Source: Paractinoplanes lichenicola (GTDB lineage Bacteria > Actinomycetota > Actinomycetes > Mycobacteriales > Micromonosporaceae). Taken from it: 64,000 bases of DNA. The translations under genes and the position numbers were made by a program. This document shows, one piece after another, positions 1-9,311 of this stretch. The notes beneath the pieces were generated by a model. That model was given only the letters and a program-made list of their open reading frames with translations, had not been told where the DNA came from and did no database searches. Where the stretch lies: contig NZ_JAENHO010000001.1 of assembly GCF_016785085.1 (NCBI RefSeq), forward strand, positions 930,001 to 994,000. Reading direction: 5' to 3'. Every line of letters begins with the position of its first letter. The stretch's first letter is position 1.

Positions 1-1
1 C

Positions 2-2023
2 GGCGCCGTGTTCGGTGGCTCCGTCTACGATCGCACGCAGTCCGTCGACACCCTGCCCGCCGATGCCCCGGCCACTGCCGCGCAGGACAGGCTGGACGCG
101 CTGGACCCCGAGGGCGAACGGGTGGTCGCGGTCATCTCCGGGCGTGACGTCGGCGCGACCGAGCTGATCACGAGCGTCACCCGGATCGCGTACGAGATCC
201 GCGCCCTCCCCGGCGTGGCCGAGGTCGACGATTCCTACACCACGGGCCGGCGGCAGATCTCCACCGACCAGCAGGGCTCCCTGGTCACAGTGGAGTTGAA
301 GCCGGGCCTGAGTGACGACGAGGCGTTGCGGGTGGCCGATCAGGTCAGCGCGGCCCTGCGCCGCATCGACGCCCCCGAGATCCTCATCGGCGGCGGGCTG
401 CTGGCCGAGCGCGAGTTCACCGATCAGGCCGTACGGGATGCCGCCGTGGGCGAATCCGTCGCGCTGGTCTGCGTGGCGTTGCTGCTGATCGTGCTGCTGG
501 GTGGCCTGGTCGCCGGCCTGCTGCCGCTGGCGGCCGCCCTCGCCGCGGTCGCGGGCACGCTGCTCACGTTGACCGGGCTGGCCGGTCTGCTCCCGGTCAG
601 CGAATACGCGGTCAACGTGGTCACCCTGCTCGGCATCGGCCTGGCGGTCGACTACAGCCTGCTGATGATCGCCCGGTTCCGGGAGGAGCGGGCGGCCGAC
701 CCGCGCGCGCCGCTGGCCGTCCTCATCGACCGTACGGTGGTCACCGCGGGCCGGGCGGTGCTGATCTCCGGCTCGGCCGTCGCCGCGGCGCTGGTGGGGT
801 TGTTCGCCTTCGGTGACCCGCTGCTGGCCGCGATGGCGATGGGCGGGGCGCTGGTCGTCGTGCTGGCCACGGCGGCCGGGCTCACGCTCGTGCCCGTGCT
901 GATCGCGCTCGCCCACCGGCGCATTCCGGCGCCCCGGCCGCCCAAGCGGACCAGCCTGCTCGTACGCCTGGCCGGGTTCGCGCAGCGCCGCCCGCGCGCG
1001 GTGGCCCTCACGGCGACGGCCGGCCTGCTGGCCCTGAGCGCCCCGCTGCTGTTCGCCGAGTTCGCCAACTCCGACGTCCGCGTGCTGCCCACGAGCAGCG
1101 AGGCCCGCCAGACGTACGAGGCCACGCAGGAGAGGTTTGCCGACCCGCCCAAGCAGCCGCTGACCGTGGTGGTCGAGGCGCCCGCGGACCGGCCGGACGT
1201 CAAGGAGCTGTTCGACCGGGTCGAGCAGCTCCCGGGAGTGTCCGATGTGTTCGTCCGGTCGGAGCTGCCGCCCGGGGTGAGCGTGGCCGACGTGGTGCCC
1301 AGCGGCGCCGCCGACGGGCCCGAGGCGCAGCGGCTGGTGGCCGAGCTGCGGTCCCTCGATGCGCCCGCTCCCCTGCTGGTGGCCGGGCCCGCGGCGGAGC
1401 TGACCGACGCCAAGCGCTCGGTGGCCGACCGGCTGCCCGTCGCGCTGGCGATCATCGTGGTGTCCACCGCGGCGCTGCTGTTCGCGCTCACCCGCTCGGT
1501 GGTCGTGCCGCTCAAGGCCATCGCGCTGAACGTGCTGACGCTGCTGGCGACCATGGGCGTGCTGGTCGCCGTCTTCCAGTGGGGCTGGGGCGCCGGCCTG
1601 CTCGGCTTCGAGTCGTGGGGCGCGCTCGACCTGACGACCCCGCTGCTGCTGTTCGTCTTCGCCTTCGGGCTGTCCATGGATTACGAGGTGTTCCTGCTGG
1701 CCCGGGTCATCCAGGAGTGGGACCGGCGGACGGCCACCGACGCCGCCGCGAGCGACCGGGCCGTGCTGGCCGGGATCGCCGCGGCCGGCCCGGTGATCAC
1801 CACGGCCGCCCTGGCCATCGGGATCGTCTTCCTCGGCTTCGTGCTGGGCGACCTGATCGCGGTCAAGGAGATCGGCGTCGGGATGGCCGTGGCGGTGCTG
1901 CTCGACGTCACCGTGATCCGGGGCCTGCTGCTGCCGGCGACGATGTCGCTGCTCGGCCGGTGGAACTGGTGGCGTCCCGGCCTGACCGCCACGGCTCCGC
2001 CGGCCCAAGTCCCAGTCGCCTGA
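2..2023 (+). CDS. MMPL/RND-family membrane transporter, 5' end outside window
   Basis: About 673 residues are visible, and the reading frame is open at the window edge. The GTG at position 8 is therefore probably internal, and the first membrane helix plus a few dozen residues lie to the left. The visible part has the two-repeat layout of MMPL transporters. A periplasm-facing loop comes first. A helix cluster follows, including VVTLLGIGLAVDYSLLMIAR with the conserved acidic residue of the proton relay. A second loop follows, then a second cluster around LLFVFAFGLSMDYEVFLLAR. Such proteins export lipids, siderophores or drugs using the proton gradient; the substrate cannot be read here. The gene ends 9 bp from the convergent SARP regulator. 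Family assignment is firm; substrate is unknown. Confidence 0.93.
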   Translation, partial: GAVFGGSVYDRTQSVDTLPADAPATAAQDRLDALDPEGERVVAVISGRDVGATELITSVTRIAYEIRALPGVAEVDDSYTTGRRQISTDQQGSLVTVELKPGLSDDEALRVADQVSAALRRIDAPEILIGGGLLAEREFTDQAVRDAAVGESVALVCVALLLIVLLGGLVAGLLPLAAALAAVAGTLLTLTGLAGLLPVSEYAVNVVTLLGIGLAVDYSLLMIARFREERAADPRAPLAVLIDRTVVTAGRAVLISGSAVAAALVGLFAFGDPLLAAMAMGGALVVVLATAAGLTLVPVLIALAHRRIPAPRPPKRTSLLVRLAGFAQRRPRAVALTATAGLLALSAPLLFAEFANSDVRVLPTSSEARQTYEATQERFADPPKQPLTVVVEAPADRPDVKELFDRVEQLPGVSDVFVRSELPPGVSVADVVPSGAADGPEAQRLVAELRSLDAPAPLLVAGPAAELTDAKRSVADRLPVALAIIVVSTAALLFALTRSVVVPLKAIALNVLTLLATMGVLVAVFQWGWGAGLLGFESWGALDLTTPLLLFVFAFGLSMDYEVFLLARVIQEWDRRTATDAAASDRAVLAGIAAAGPVITTAALAIGIVFLGFVLGDLIAVKEIGVGMAVAVLLDVTVIRGLLLPATMSLLGRWNWWRPGLTATAPPAQVPVA

Positions 2024-2032
2024 GGAAAGGCC

Positions 2033-4699
2033 TCAGAGCAGCTCGCGCACGGCCGCCGCCCGCTTCGGGTCCAGCGGCTCGAACACCGCCAGGGCCCGCC
2101 GCAGGTGGCGCTGCCCGTCGGCAACCCGGCCCAGCTCGAGGCAGGCCCGGCCCAGCTGCACCATCGACTCGGCCTCGAGCAGGGCGTCCCCGGCCGTACG
2201 GGCTTGGTCGGCCGCCTGCTCGGCGTAGCGGGCCGCCTCGGCCGCCCGGCTGTCGGCGTTGCAGGTCTCCGCGAGCCGCCGCAGGATCTCCGCCACGTCG
2301 CGCGGCCCGCAGAACTGCCGGGCCAGCTCGAGCGCCTCGGCGAAGTGCCCGATGGCCCGGTCGATCCGCAGGTCGAGCAGGTAGGCCTCGCCCAGGTTGC
2401 TGGCGGTCAGCGCGCGCAGGTGCCCGGCCCCGGTCAGCTCGGCGCTCAGCGTCGCGGCCTGGTGCAGCCAGCGGATCGCCTCCGCGCCGTTGCCCGCGTT
2501 GTTGTGCACGGCGCCCAGGTTGAGCAGGGCGGTCGCCGCGCCCAGCCGGTCCCCGCCGGCCAGCCGCAGCTCGTACGCCCGGCGGCAGCTCTCCGCGGCC
2601 TCCTCGTTGCGGCCCAGATGGCTGTACGGCATGGGCAGGCGCCCCCGGATCAGCGCCTCCCCCGCGGTGTCCCCGGCCCGGACGGCGGCGTCGGCGGCCA
2701 CCCGGTAGAGGTCGATCCAGCGTTCCAGATGCCGGCGCCGCACCAGCCAGCCGTACAGGGCCGCGGCGATCTGCCAGCCGATCTCGGGGAAGCTCCGGCA
2801 GCCGATCAGCACGGCCGCGGTCAGGTTGTCGGCCTCCGCGTCGAGCCAGGCCATGGCCTCCTCCGCGGTGCCGAAGGTGAGCGGCGACGGCGAGGCGAAG
2901 TTGGGGCGCTCGGCCGGCCGGAGCACCCGGTCGGCGGTGTTGGCCACATCGCGATACCAGGTCAGCACGCGGCGCTGCGCGGCGTCGTGCTCGCCGGTGC
3001 CGGCCGCCTGCTCGCGGGCGGCCAGCCGCACCAGGTCGTGCATCCGGTAGCGGCTCGGCGCCGGGCGCTCCAGCAGGTGCACGCCGGCCAGCCGGTCGAG
3101 GACGGGGCGGGTGCCGGTCGGGTCGGTGCCGAGCAGGGCGGCGCACGCGGCCAGCCCCGGCGTCTGCCCCGGATGGGCCGAGAGCAGCGCGAACGAGCGA
3201 CGGGCGGTGGCGTCGAGCGCTCGTACGGAGAAGCCGAGAGCCCGCCGTACGGAGATGTCGTCCTCGCCGTCGTCGAGCACCGCCAGCCGTTTGCCCTCGT
3301 CCTCGAGCTCGCGCACGATCGCCGGCAGTCGCCGCCGGCCGTCGAGCCGGGCCGCCACCACGCTCACCGCCAGCGGCAGGCCCGCACACAGGTCGACGAG
3401 GCGACCGGTGAGCCGATCGTCGTCGCGGTTGTCGAGCTCGGCGATGCGGTGCAGCAGCGTGGCCGACTCGCCGGCCGACAGCCCGGCCAGGGGCAGCCGC
3501 CGCACCCCCTGCGCGACCAGGCCGTCGAGCCGGCTGCGGCTGGTCACCAGGGCCAGGCAGCCGGGATGACCGGGCAGCAGCGGGCGCACCTGGCGGGCCG
3601 AGGCGGCGTTGTCGAGGATCAGCAGCACCCGGCGGTCGGCCAGCCGGGAGCGCAGCTGGGCCGACCGCTCGTCGACGTCGAGGGCGATCTGCTCGGGCGG
3701 GGTGGCGAGGGCGCGCAGCATGCGGTCGAGGGCGTCGGCCGGCTCGATCGGCTCGCCGTCGCCGAAGCCGCGCAGGTCGACGTAGAGCTGGCCGTCGGGG
3801 AACCGGGTGCGGGCCGACCAGGCCCAGCGCAGCGCGAGGGCGGTCTTGCCGACCCCGGCCGGGCCGACCACCGCGACCGCCGGCGCCTCGCCGTGCCACT
3901 TCTCGACGGCGGCCAGCTCGGGGTCGCGGCCGACGAAGGTGGCCGGGGCCGCCGGCAGCTGGGCGGGCCGGGGCTCGGCGTCGCCCAGCAGGCTTCGATG
4001 CCCGCGCTGCAGGGCCGGGCCGGGGTCGGCCCCGAGCTCCTCCTGCAGGTGCCGGCGGATCGTGTCGTAGTGGGCCAGCGCCTCGGCCGGGCGGCCCGCC
4101 GCGTCGAGCGCCTCCATCAGCGCCAGGGCCAGCGGCTCGTGCAGCGGGTGGCGGCCGGTCAGGTCGGTGAGCAGCGGGATCGCCGCGGCCGGGTGACCCG
4201 CGTGGCGCTCCGCCGCCGACCAGGCGATCGCCGCGTCGACGTGCTGCCGCTGCCACGCCTGGCGGGTCTGCTCGGCCCAGTCGCCGGTCAGCCCGGCCAT
4301 CGGCTCGCCCTGCCACAGCTCCATCGCCTCGCGCAGCAGGGTGAGCCCGCGCTCCGGCGGGCAGTCGGGCTCGGCGGCCCGCGCGACCAGCCGGCCGAAC
4401 CGGTGCACGTCGACCTGCTCGGGCTCGACCGCCAGCACGTAGCAGCCGGAGGCGAACGTCAGGGCGGCGTCGGGCTGGACGAGCCGGCGCAGCCGGGCGA
4501 TGTGCGCGTGCAGCGTCTGCCGGGCCGAGGGCGGCGGCGAATCGCCCCAGACCCGGTCGATCAGCACGTCGGTGGGGGCCGGCTGCGCGCCCTCGGCGAG
4601 CAGGAAGGCCAGCACGGCCCGCTGGCGGGGATGCCCCGCGCCGAGCGGCTGCCCGTCCCGCCAGACCTCCACCGCGCCCAGCAGGGTGAACCGGAGCAC
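2033..4699 (-). CDS. SARP-type transcriptional regulator with NB-ARC and TPR domains (AfsR/DnrI-like)
   Basis: The 888-residue protein starts with a winged-helix OmpR-like DNA-binding domain (LRFTLLGAVEVWRDG...) followed by a bacterial transcriptional activation domain, to about residue 250. A P-loop, GPAGVGKTALAL, sits near residue 280, with ILDNAA as a Walker B-like strand. TPR repeats fill the C-terminal third. This is the AfsR architecture: an ATP-dependent activator, often of secondary metabolism or development. I chose the GTG at 4699 because the conserved LRFTLLG block begins there and the purine-rich GGAAGGGCGG lies just upstream. A longer frame reaches 4774 but adds 25 low-similarity residues. 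No biosynthetic cluster adjoins it, so its target is unknown. A hairpin-rich 100-bp gap separates its start from the terminator of the next gene. Confidence 0.88.
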   Translation of the reverse strand: MLRFTLLGAVEVWRDGQPLGAGHPRQRAVLAFLLAEGAQPAPTDVLIDRVWGDSPPPSARQTLHAHIARLRRLVQPDAALTFASGCYVLAVEPEQVDVHRFGRLVARAAEPDCPPERGLTLLREAMELWQGEPMAGLTGDWAEQTRQAWQRQHVDAAIAWSAAERHAGHPAAAIPLLTDLTGRHPLHEPLALALMEALDAAGRPAEALAHYDTIRRHLQEELGADPGPALQRGHRSLLGDAEPRPAQLPAAPATFVGRDPELAAVEKWHGEAPAVAVVGPAGVGKTALALRWAWSARTRFPDGQLYVDLRGFGDGEPIEPADALDRMLRALATPPEQIALDVDERSAQLRSRLADRRVLLILDNAASARQVRPLLPGHPGCLALVTSRSRLDGLVAQGVRRLPLAGLSAGESATLLHRIAELDNRDDDRLTGRLVDLCAGLPLAVSVVAARLDGRRRLPAIVRELEDEGKRLAVLDDGEDDISVRRALGFSVRALDATARRSFALLSAHPGQTPGLAACAALLGTDPTGTRPVLDRLAGVHLLERPAPSRYRMHDLVRLAAREQAAGTGEHDAAQRRVLTWYRDVANTADRVLRPAERPNFASPSPLTFGTAEEAMAWLDAEADNLTAAVLIGCRSFPEIGWQIAAALYGWLVRRRHLERWIDLYRVAADAAVRAGDTAGEALIRGRLPMPYSHLGRNEEAAESCRRAYELRLAGGDRLGAATALLNLGAVHNNAGNGAEAIRWLHQAATLSAELTGAGHLRALTASNLGEAYLLDLRIDRAIGHFAEALELARQFCGPRDVAEILRRLAETCNADSRAAEAARYAEQAADQARTAGDALLEAESMVQLGRACLELGRVADGQRHLRRALAVFEPLDPKRAAAVRELL

Positions 4700-4800
4700 T
4701 CCGCCCTGTCCGCCCTTCCGCTGACAAGCCCATCGATCGTTACCGACCGATGGTAGCCGCCGCAAGAAAACCACAAGCGCGGCGTGCGAGCCTGCTTGTC

Positions 4801-4841
4801 AGCGGCCCGTGGACGGCACGGGGGTCCGTCCACGGGCCGCT
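4801..4841 (-). terminator. Strong hairpin terminator after the TetR remnant
   Basis: A perfect 16-bp inverted repeat (4801-4816 with 4826-4841) and a 9-base loop lie directly at the stop codon of the minus-strand tetR remnant. There is no T-tract, which is usual for GC-rich actinomycete terminators. Confidence 0.7.
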
Positions 4842-5355
4842 CACGTCAGGCCGTGCCAGCCGCGGCCCGAGAGCGCGGCGGCCACGGCGGCGATCGCGTC
4901 GTCGATGACTATTGCCCGGTCAGCGGCGGGATGACCGCGCTCGGCCCAGAGCACGCAAACCTCGTCGACGAACCCGAGATAGCCGGCCAGGGCGTAGTCG
5001 AGCGCCGGGTCGGCCGGCAACTCGAACAGCTCGCGCAGCAGCGTGACGTAGCGCCTGCGGGCGTCGCGGCGCAGCGCGATCACCTCGCTCGGCTCGTTGC
5101 CGGGTGACCGGAGTGGGGTGAGCCAGCCGACCGACCACTCGGCCACCATGTCCAGATAGACGTGCAGGCTGCACTCCAGGCGCTCGCGGCGACCGGCACC
5201 GGGGCCGAGCGCGGCGTCGGCGGCCCGTTGCCGCTCGATCAGCCGGGCCACGCCGGCCTCGGCCACCGCCAGATAGAGCCCGCTCTTGCCGGCGAAATAG
5301 CGGTGGACCAGCGCCTCGGAGGCCTCGGCCGTGCGGGCGATCTGCGCCACGGACA
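4841..5355 (-). pseudogene. TetR-family regulator, N-terminally truncated by a deletion
   Basis: The frame encodes a clear TetR HTH from helix 2 on (SVAQIARTAEASEALVHRYF, then GKSGLYLAV) and a normal-length ligand-binding region ending at GRGWHGLT. Residues before SVAQIA do not look like TetR. From about 5343-5363 rightwards the same DNA encodes, on the plus strand, the middle of a GH13 amylase. Helix 1 and the native start (about 20-25 residues) are therefore gone. The frame stays open to 5512 only because antisense GC-rich DNA lacks stops, giving an artificial N-terminus with a run of valines. The original gene was probably divergent from the amylase and may have controlled it or the sugar ABC operon. 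A chimeric protein could be made but is unlikely to bind DNA normally. Confidence 0.8.
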
Positions 5356-6176
5356 CACCGTCGACCACTTCCGGATCGACCCGCGGCTGGGCGACGACGA
5401 CGACTACGACAAGCTCGTCGGCGCGGCCCCGCGAACGGGGGTTACGGGTGCTGCTCGACGGCGTCTTCAACCACGTGGGCCGTTCGTTCCGGGCGCCCGG
5501 CCACTGGTTCACGGGCGGGGACTTCGAGGGCCACGCCGGCCTGCGCGAGCTCGATCATCGGCAACCCGAAGTGCTCGACCACACCGTACGGGTGATGAAG
5601 CACTGGCTCGAGCGGGGAGCGGCCGGGTGGCGACTCGACGCCGCGTACGCGGTCGAACCGGCCTTCTGGAAAGCCGCGACCGACCGCGTACGCGTGAGCC
5701 ACCCGCAGGCCTGGTTCGTCGGCGAGGTCATCCATGGCGACTATGCCGCGTTCGTGCGGGACGGCGGCCTCGACGCGGTCACCCAGTACGAGCTGTGGAA
5801 GGCGATCTGGAGCAGCCTCAACGACGCCAACTTCTTCGAGCTGTCGTGGGCCCTCGACCGGCACGCGGCCGTCGTCGAGGCGGGGCCGCCGCTGACGTTC
5901 GTGGGCAACCACGATGTGACCCGGATCGCCACCAAGCTCGACGATCCCCGGCATCTCGGGCACGCGCTGGCCGTCCTGTTCCTGGCCGGCGGCGTCCCCA
6001 GCGTCTACTACGGCGACGAGCAGGCGTTCCGGGGCATCAAGGAGGACCGCGCGGGCGGCGACGACGACTACCGCTTCCCGATCGCCACCGACGGCCTGCG
6101 CGTCGCCGAGTCGTCGGCGCCGTCCGCCCACCCCGCCACCGTGCCCGCCCACGGCTGGGCGGTGCTGACGGGCTGA
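5350..6176 (+). pseudogene. GH13 alpha-amylase/alpha-glucosidase remnant (5' deletion, frameshift, internal deletion)
   Basis: The fragment begins abruptly at TVDHFRIDPRLGDDDDYDKL. It changes frame at a CCCC run (5427-5430): removing one C restores AARERGLRVLLDGVFNHVGR. The rest of a GH13 barrel follows. The three catalytic signatures are still present: GWRLDAA (nucleophile Asp), FVGEVIHG (acid/base Glu) and FVGNHD (third acid). Near 6080-6095 the protein jumps from DDDYRFP straight to what looks like the last strands of the C-terminal beta domain (VPAHGWAVLTG), so an internal segment also appears lost. The N-terminal strands of the barrel are missing. It lies upstream of a sugar ABC transporter and was probably its partner enzyme for maltodextrins or related glucosides. 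As it stands it should be inactive. Confidence 0.82.
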
Positions 6177-6307
6177 CGCTCCGGTGGCGACTCTGCGTTG
6201 CCGCGCGCATGCTACCGGTGAGACATGCCTCGACGAAGTTGCGTCGGTTAGTGCGTCGTCTACGGGGCATGCGGCGGACAAGTTTCGGGCTACGCGGAGG
6301 TGGCGGC

Positions 6308-7624
6308 ATGTCAGCAGTCGGACGGCGAACATTCCTCAAGGCAGTGGGCGCGGCCGGTGCGGCCGGATGGCTCGGCGCGTGCTCGTCCGACGACGATTCG
6401 GGCGGCGGCGCGTCCACGAGCGGCCCGCTGTCCGGCAGCGCGACGTTCACCACCTGGGCCAACGATCAGGAGGCGGCGGCGTTCAAGAAGCTCGCGGCCG
6501 ACTTCAAGGCCGCCCGCGGCGCCGACATCAAGATCGAGGTGCTGCCGTACGACCAGATCCGTACGGTCGTCGACCGGCGGCTGCAGGCCAACGAGGCGCC
6601 CGATCTGTTCCGTGTCTCCTACACCGATGTCGGCAGCTACGCCGAGAACGGGGCCCTGGCCGACCTCAGCGACCACTTCGGCGACTCGTTCGGCGACGCG
6701 TTCCTGCCGGCCCTGTGGTCGGCCGTGCAGTCCGACGGCAAGCCGTTCGGGGTGCCGCACCACACCGACACCTCGGCGCTGGTCTACAACAAGGCCCACT
6801 TCGCCAAGGCCGGCATCACCTCGGTGCCGTCGTCGCTGGACCAGGCGTGGACCTGGGAGCAGTTCACCGACGTGCTGCGCAAGCTCAAGGCGGCCAACCC
6901 GGGCGTCTCGCCGTTCGCCTTCAACTATCAGCTGTTCGGCGCGTACCGCTGGTTCAACACCCTCTATCAGGCCGGCGGCACGCTGCTCGACGACGCGCTG
7001 GAGAATCCGGCCCTCGACTCGGCGCAGACCCGCAAGGCCCTGGAGTTCACCCGCAGCCTCTACACCGAGGGCCTGCACGCGCCGAGCGTCCTGGTCAAGC
7101 GGCCGACGTACCCGGACGAGATCTTCCCGACCCAGAAGATCTCGATGATCCAGGCCGGCGACTTCCTGATCCCGTCGCTCGACGCGGCCATCAAGGACAA
7201 GTTCGAGTGGGGCGTGACCTACCTGATGCGCGACGCCGGGGCGGCGACCGACCTGGGCGGCAACGCGGTCGTGGTCACCGACGGCGCGAAGAACCTCGAC
7301 GTGGCCGCTGAGTTCGCCAAGTTCCTGGTGACCAAGGAGAACATGCAGGCCTTCTGCGAGAGGACCACGGTGCTGCCGGTCCGCAAGGATCTGGCCGACG
7401 CCAAGCTGGCCTACGCCGCCCGGCCCGACCTGATGCCGGTCTTCCAGCAGCAGGCCACCACCATGCCGGAGGGGCTGGTCAAGGCGGCCACCTCGCGGGC
7501 CTTCGCCGGGATCAACCAGGCCCTGGTCGACACCATGGACCAATACCTGTCCAATCCCTCGGCCGGCACCGACGACACCGTGCGGGCGCTGACCGACGGC
7601 GTACAGAAAGCTCTGAAGGCTTGA
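6308..7624 (+). CDS. Sugar ABC transporter substrate-binding lipoprotein
   Basis: The protein has 438 residues. It starts with a Tat-like twin arginine (GRRTFLKAVG) and a lipobox LGAC, followed by a Ser/Gly/Asp linker, so it is exported and lipid-anchored. The mature part has the family 1 extracellular solute-binding fold (TFTTWANDQEAAAFKKL, then typical hinge segments such as GVPHHTDTSALVYNKAHF). The ATG at 6308 has a good GGAGGT site 7 bases upstream. The first permease start overlaps its stop. Substrate is inferred to be an alpha-glucoside or maltodextrin, only because a GH13 remnant sits immediately upstream. Family assignment is firm. Confidence 0.92.
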   Translation: MSAVGRRTFLKAVGAAGAAGWLGACSSDDDSGGGASTSGPLSGSATFTTWANDQEAAAFKKLAADFKAARGADIKIEVLPYDQIRTVVDRRLQANEAPDLFRVSYTDVGSYAENGALADLSDHFGDSFGDAFLPALWSAVQSDGKPFGVPHHTDTSALVYNKAHFAKAGITSVPSSLDQAWTWEQFTDVLRKLKAANPGVSPFAFNYQLFGAYRWFNTLYQAGGTLLDDALENPALDSAQTRKALEFTRSLYTEGLHAPSVLVKRPTYPDEIFPTQKISMIQAGDFLIPSLDAAIKDKFEWGVTYLMRDAGAATDLGGNAVVVTDGAKNLDVAAEFAKFLVTKENMQAFCERTTVLPVRKDLADAKLAYAARPDLMPVFQQQATTMPEGLVKAATSRAFAGINQALVDTMDQYLSNPSAGTDDTVRALTDGVQKALKA

Positions 7625-8511
7625 GCGCGGCGCGCGTGGCCGGCCGGCGCGCGGAGGCCTGGGCCGGCGTCGTGCTCACCAGCCCGGCCCTGCTGGTGTT
7701 CACCGTCTTCATGTTCGTGCCGATCGCGCTGACGTTCTGGTACAGCCTGCACCGCTACAGCGGCTTCGGCCGGATGCGCTGGCTCGGGCTCGAGAACTAC
7801 CGCACGATCGCCGACGACCCGACGTTCTGGACCGCGCTGCGCAACACCGCCGTCTTCACGGCCGTCTCGGTGCCGCTCAGCATCGCCCTCGGGCTGGGCG
7901 CGGCCCTGCTGCTCAACCGCTGGATGCCGGCTCGGGGGCTGCTGCGGGCGCTGGTCTACGTCCCGGTGGTGATCTCCGGGGTGGCGGCCGGCGTGATCTT
8001 CCTGCGACTGTTCGACCCGGTCACCGGCATCGGCAACCAGCTGCTGACCCAGGCCGGCCTGCCCGAGATCAACTGGCAGGGCAACGGCGCCGCGGCCATG
8101 GTCTCGGTCATCGCGGTCACGACCTGGCAGGGCATCGGCTTCGGCATGGTCGTCTATCTGGCCGGCTTGCAGGGCATCCCGCGCGAGATCTACGAGGCCG
8201 CGGCGGTGGACGGGGCGGCCGGCTGGCGCCGGTTCCGCCGGATCACCTGGCCGCTGCTGGCGCCGACGACGTTCTTCCTGGTCGTCTATTCGATCATCAC
8301 CAGCTTCCAGGTCTTCGACGTCGTCTACGTGCTGACCCGCGGCGGTCCCGGCACCTCGACCACGTTCCTCGTCCAATACGCCTACGACCAGGGCTTCAAC
8401 CAGCGGCGGCAGGGCTACGCGGCGGCCATCGGCATGATCCTGTACGTCATCGTGCTGGCCCTCACGATCGTCCAGTGGCGGCTGCGGCAACGAAGGGACG
8501 CCTCCCTGTGA
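7621..8511 (+). CDS. Sugar ABC transporter permease (MalF-like)
   Basis: The protein has 296 residues and six predicted helices. The EAA loop (EAAAVDGAAGWRRFRRITWPLL) contacts the ATPase. It starts at TTG 7621, overlapping the stop of the binding-protein gene by 4 bases, which implies translational coupling. It pairs with the next permease to form the membrane pore. No ATP-binding subunit is encoded nearby. In actinomycetes, carbohydrate importers of this class often share one ATPase such as MsiK encoded elsewhere, and I infer the same here. Confidence 0.93.
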   Translation: MSAARVAGRRAEAWAGVVLTSPALLVFTVFMFVPIALTFWYSLHRYSGFGRMRWLGLENYRTIADDPTFWTALRNTAVFTAVSVPLSIALGLGAALLLNRWMPARGLLRALVYVPVVISGVAAGVIFLRLFDPVTGIGNQLLTQAGLPEINWQGNGAAAMVSVIAVTTWQGIGFGMVVYLAGLQGIPREIYEAAAVDGAAGWRRFRRITWPLLAPTTFFLVVYSIITSFQVFDVVYVLTRGGPGTSTTFLVQYAYDQGFNQRRQGYAAAIGMILYVIVLALTIVQWRLRQRRDASL

Positions 8512-9311
8512 CCCGGATTCGCGTCGCGCTGGCCGTGGCCGGCGTCCTCGTGCTGATGTTCCCGATCTATTGGATGCTGCGGGTCTCGGTGGCGGGCACC
8601 GACGAGCTGAGCACCCTGCCGGTCGCGCTGTGGCCGCGCGAGTGGCATCTGGAGAACTTCGTCGAGCCGTGGCGGCAATATCCGTTCCTGCGCTGGCTCG
8701 GCAATTCCGTCGTGATCGCCGTCGTCTCGGTCGTCGCCACCGTCGGCATCAACCTGTGCGCCGGCTACGCCTTCGCGAAGCTCCGCTTCCCCGGCCGCGA
8801 CCTGCTGTTCCTGCTGATCATCAGCACCCTCATGGTGCCCATCCAGGTGATCATGGTGCCGCAGTTCCAGCTGGTGATCGATCTCAACCTGCTCGACAGC
8901 CTGGGCGGGGTGATCCTGCCCCGGCTGGCCGAGGCGTTCGGGCTGTTCATGGCCCGCCAGTTCTTCCTGTCCATCCCGGACGAGCTGCTCGAGGCGGCCC
9001 GCTGCGACGGCGCCGGGCACCTGCGCACGTTCCGCTCGGTCGTGCTGCCGCTGTCCGGGCCGCTGATCGCGGTCCTGGTCATCTTCACCTTCATGTGGCG
9101 CTGGAACGAGTTCGTGTGGCCGCTGATCGTGCTGACCGACAGCGACTCCTACACGCTGCCGGTCGGGCTGCAGTTCCTGATCCAGCAGTTCGGCAGCAAC
9201 TTCGGGCCGCTGCTGGCCATGTCGTTCCTGTCGATCCTGCCCATGCTGGTCGTCTTCGCCGTCTTCCAGCGCTATTTCGTCGAGGGCATCGCCCGCACCG
9301 GAATCCGTTAG
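8508..9311 (+). CDS. Sugar ABC transporter permease (MalG-like)
   Basis: The protein has 267 residues and is hydrophobic, with the EAA motif (LLEAARCDGAGHLRTFRSVVLPL) of the second permease type. The GTG at 8508 overlaps the upstream stop (GTGA), and AAGGGA lies 10 bases before it. This start is preferred over an in-frame ATG at 8475 inside the previous gene. It completes a binding protein-permease-permease operon. Its stop overlaps by 4 bases the stop of the convergent YcaO gene, leaving no room for a terminator between them. Confidence 0.92.
   Translation: MTRIRVALAVAGVLVLMFPIYWMLRVSVAGTDELSTLPVALWPREWHLENFVEPWRQYPFLRWLGNSVVIAVVSVVATVGINLCAGYAFAKLRFPGRDLLFLLIISTLMVPIQVIMVPQFQLVIDLNLLDSLGGVILPRLAEAFGLFMARQFFLSIPDELLEAARCDGAGHLRTFRSVVLPLSGPLIAVLVIFTFMWRWNEFVWPLIVLTDSDSYTLPVGLQFLIQQFGSNFGPLLAMSFLSILPMLVVFAVFQRYFVEGIARTGIR

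Noticed and set aside
1908-4733. Long open frames in other phases across the SARP gene (1908-4733 minus, 2105-4756 plus)
   Set aside because: The frame 2033-4699 has all SARP, NB-ARC and TPR motifs; the others are Arg/Pro/Gln-rich shadows.
4710-4760. Imperfect inverted repeat CCATCG / CGATGG upstream of the first SARP gene as an operator
   Set aside because: Six-base arms with a 12-base gap and GATCG simple sequence; insufficient to support a regulatory call.
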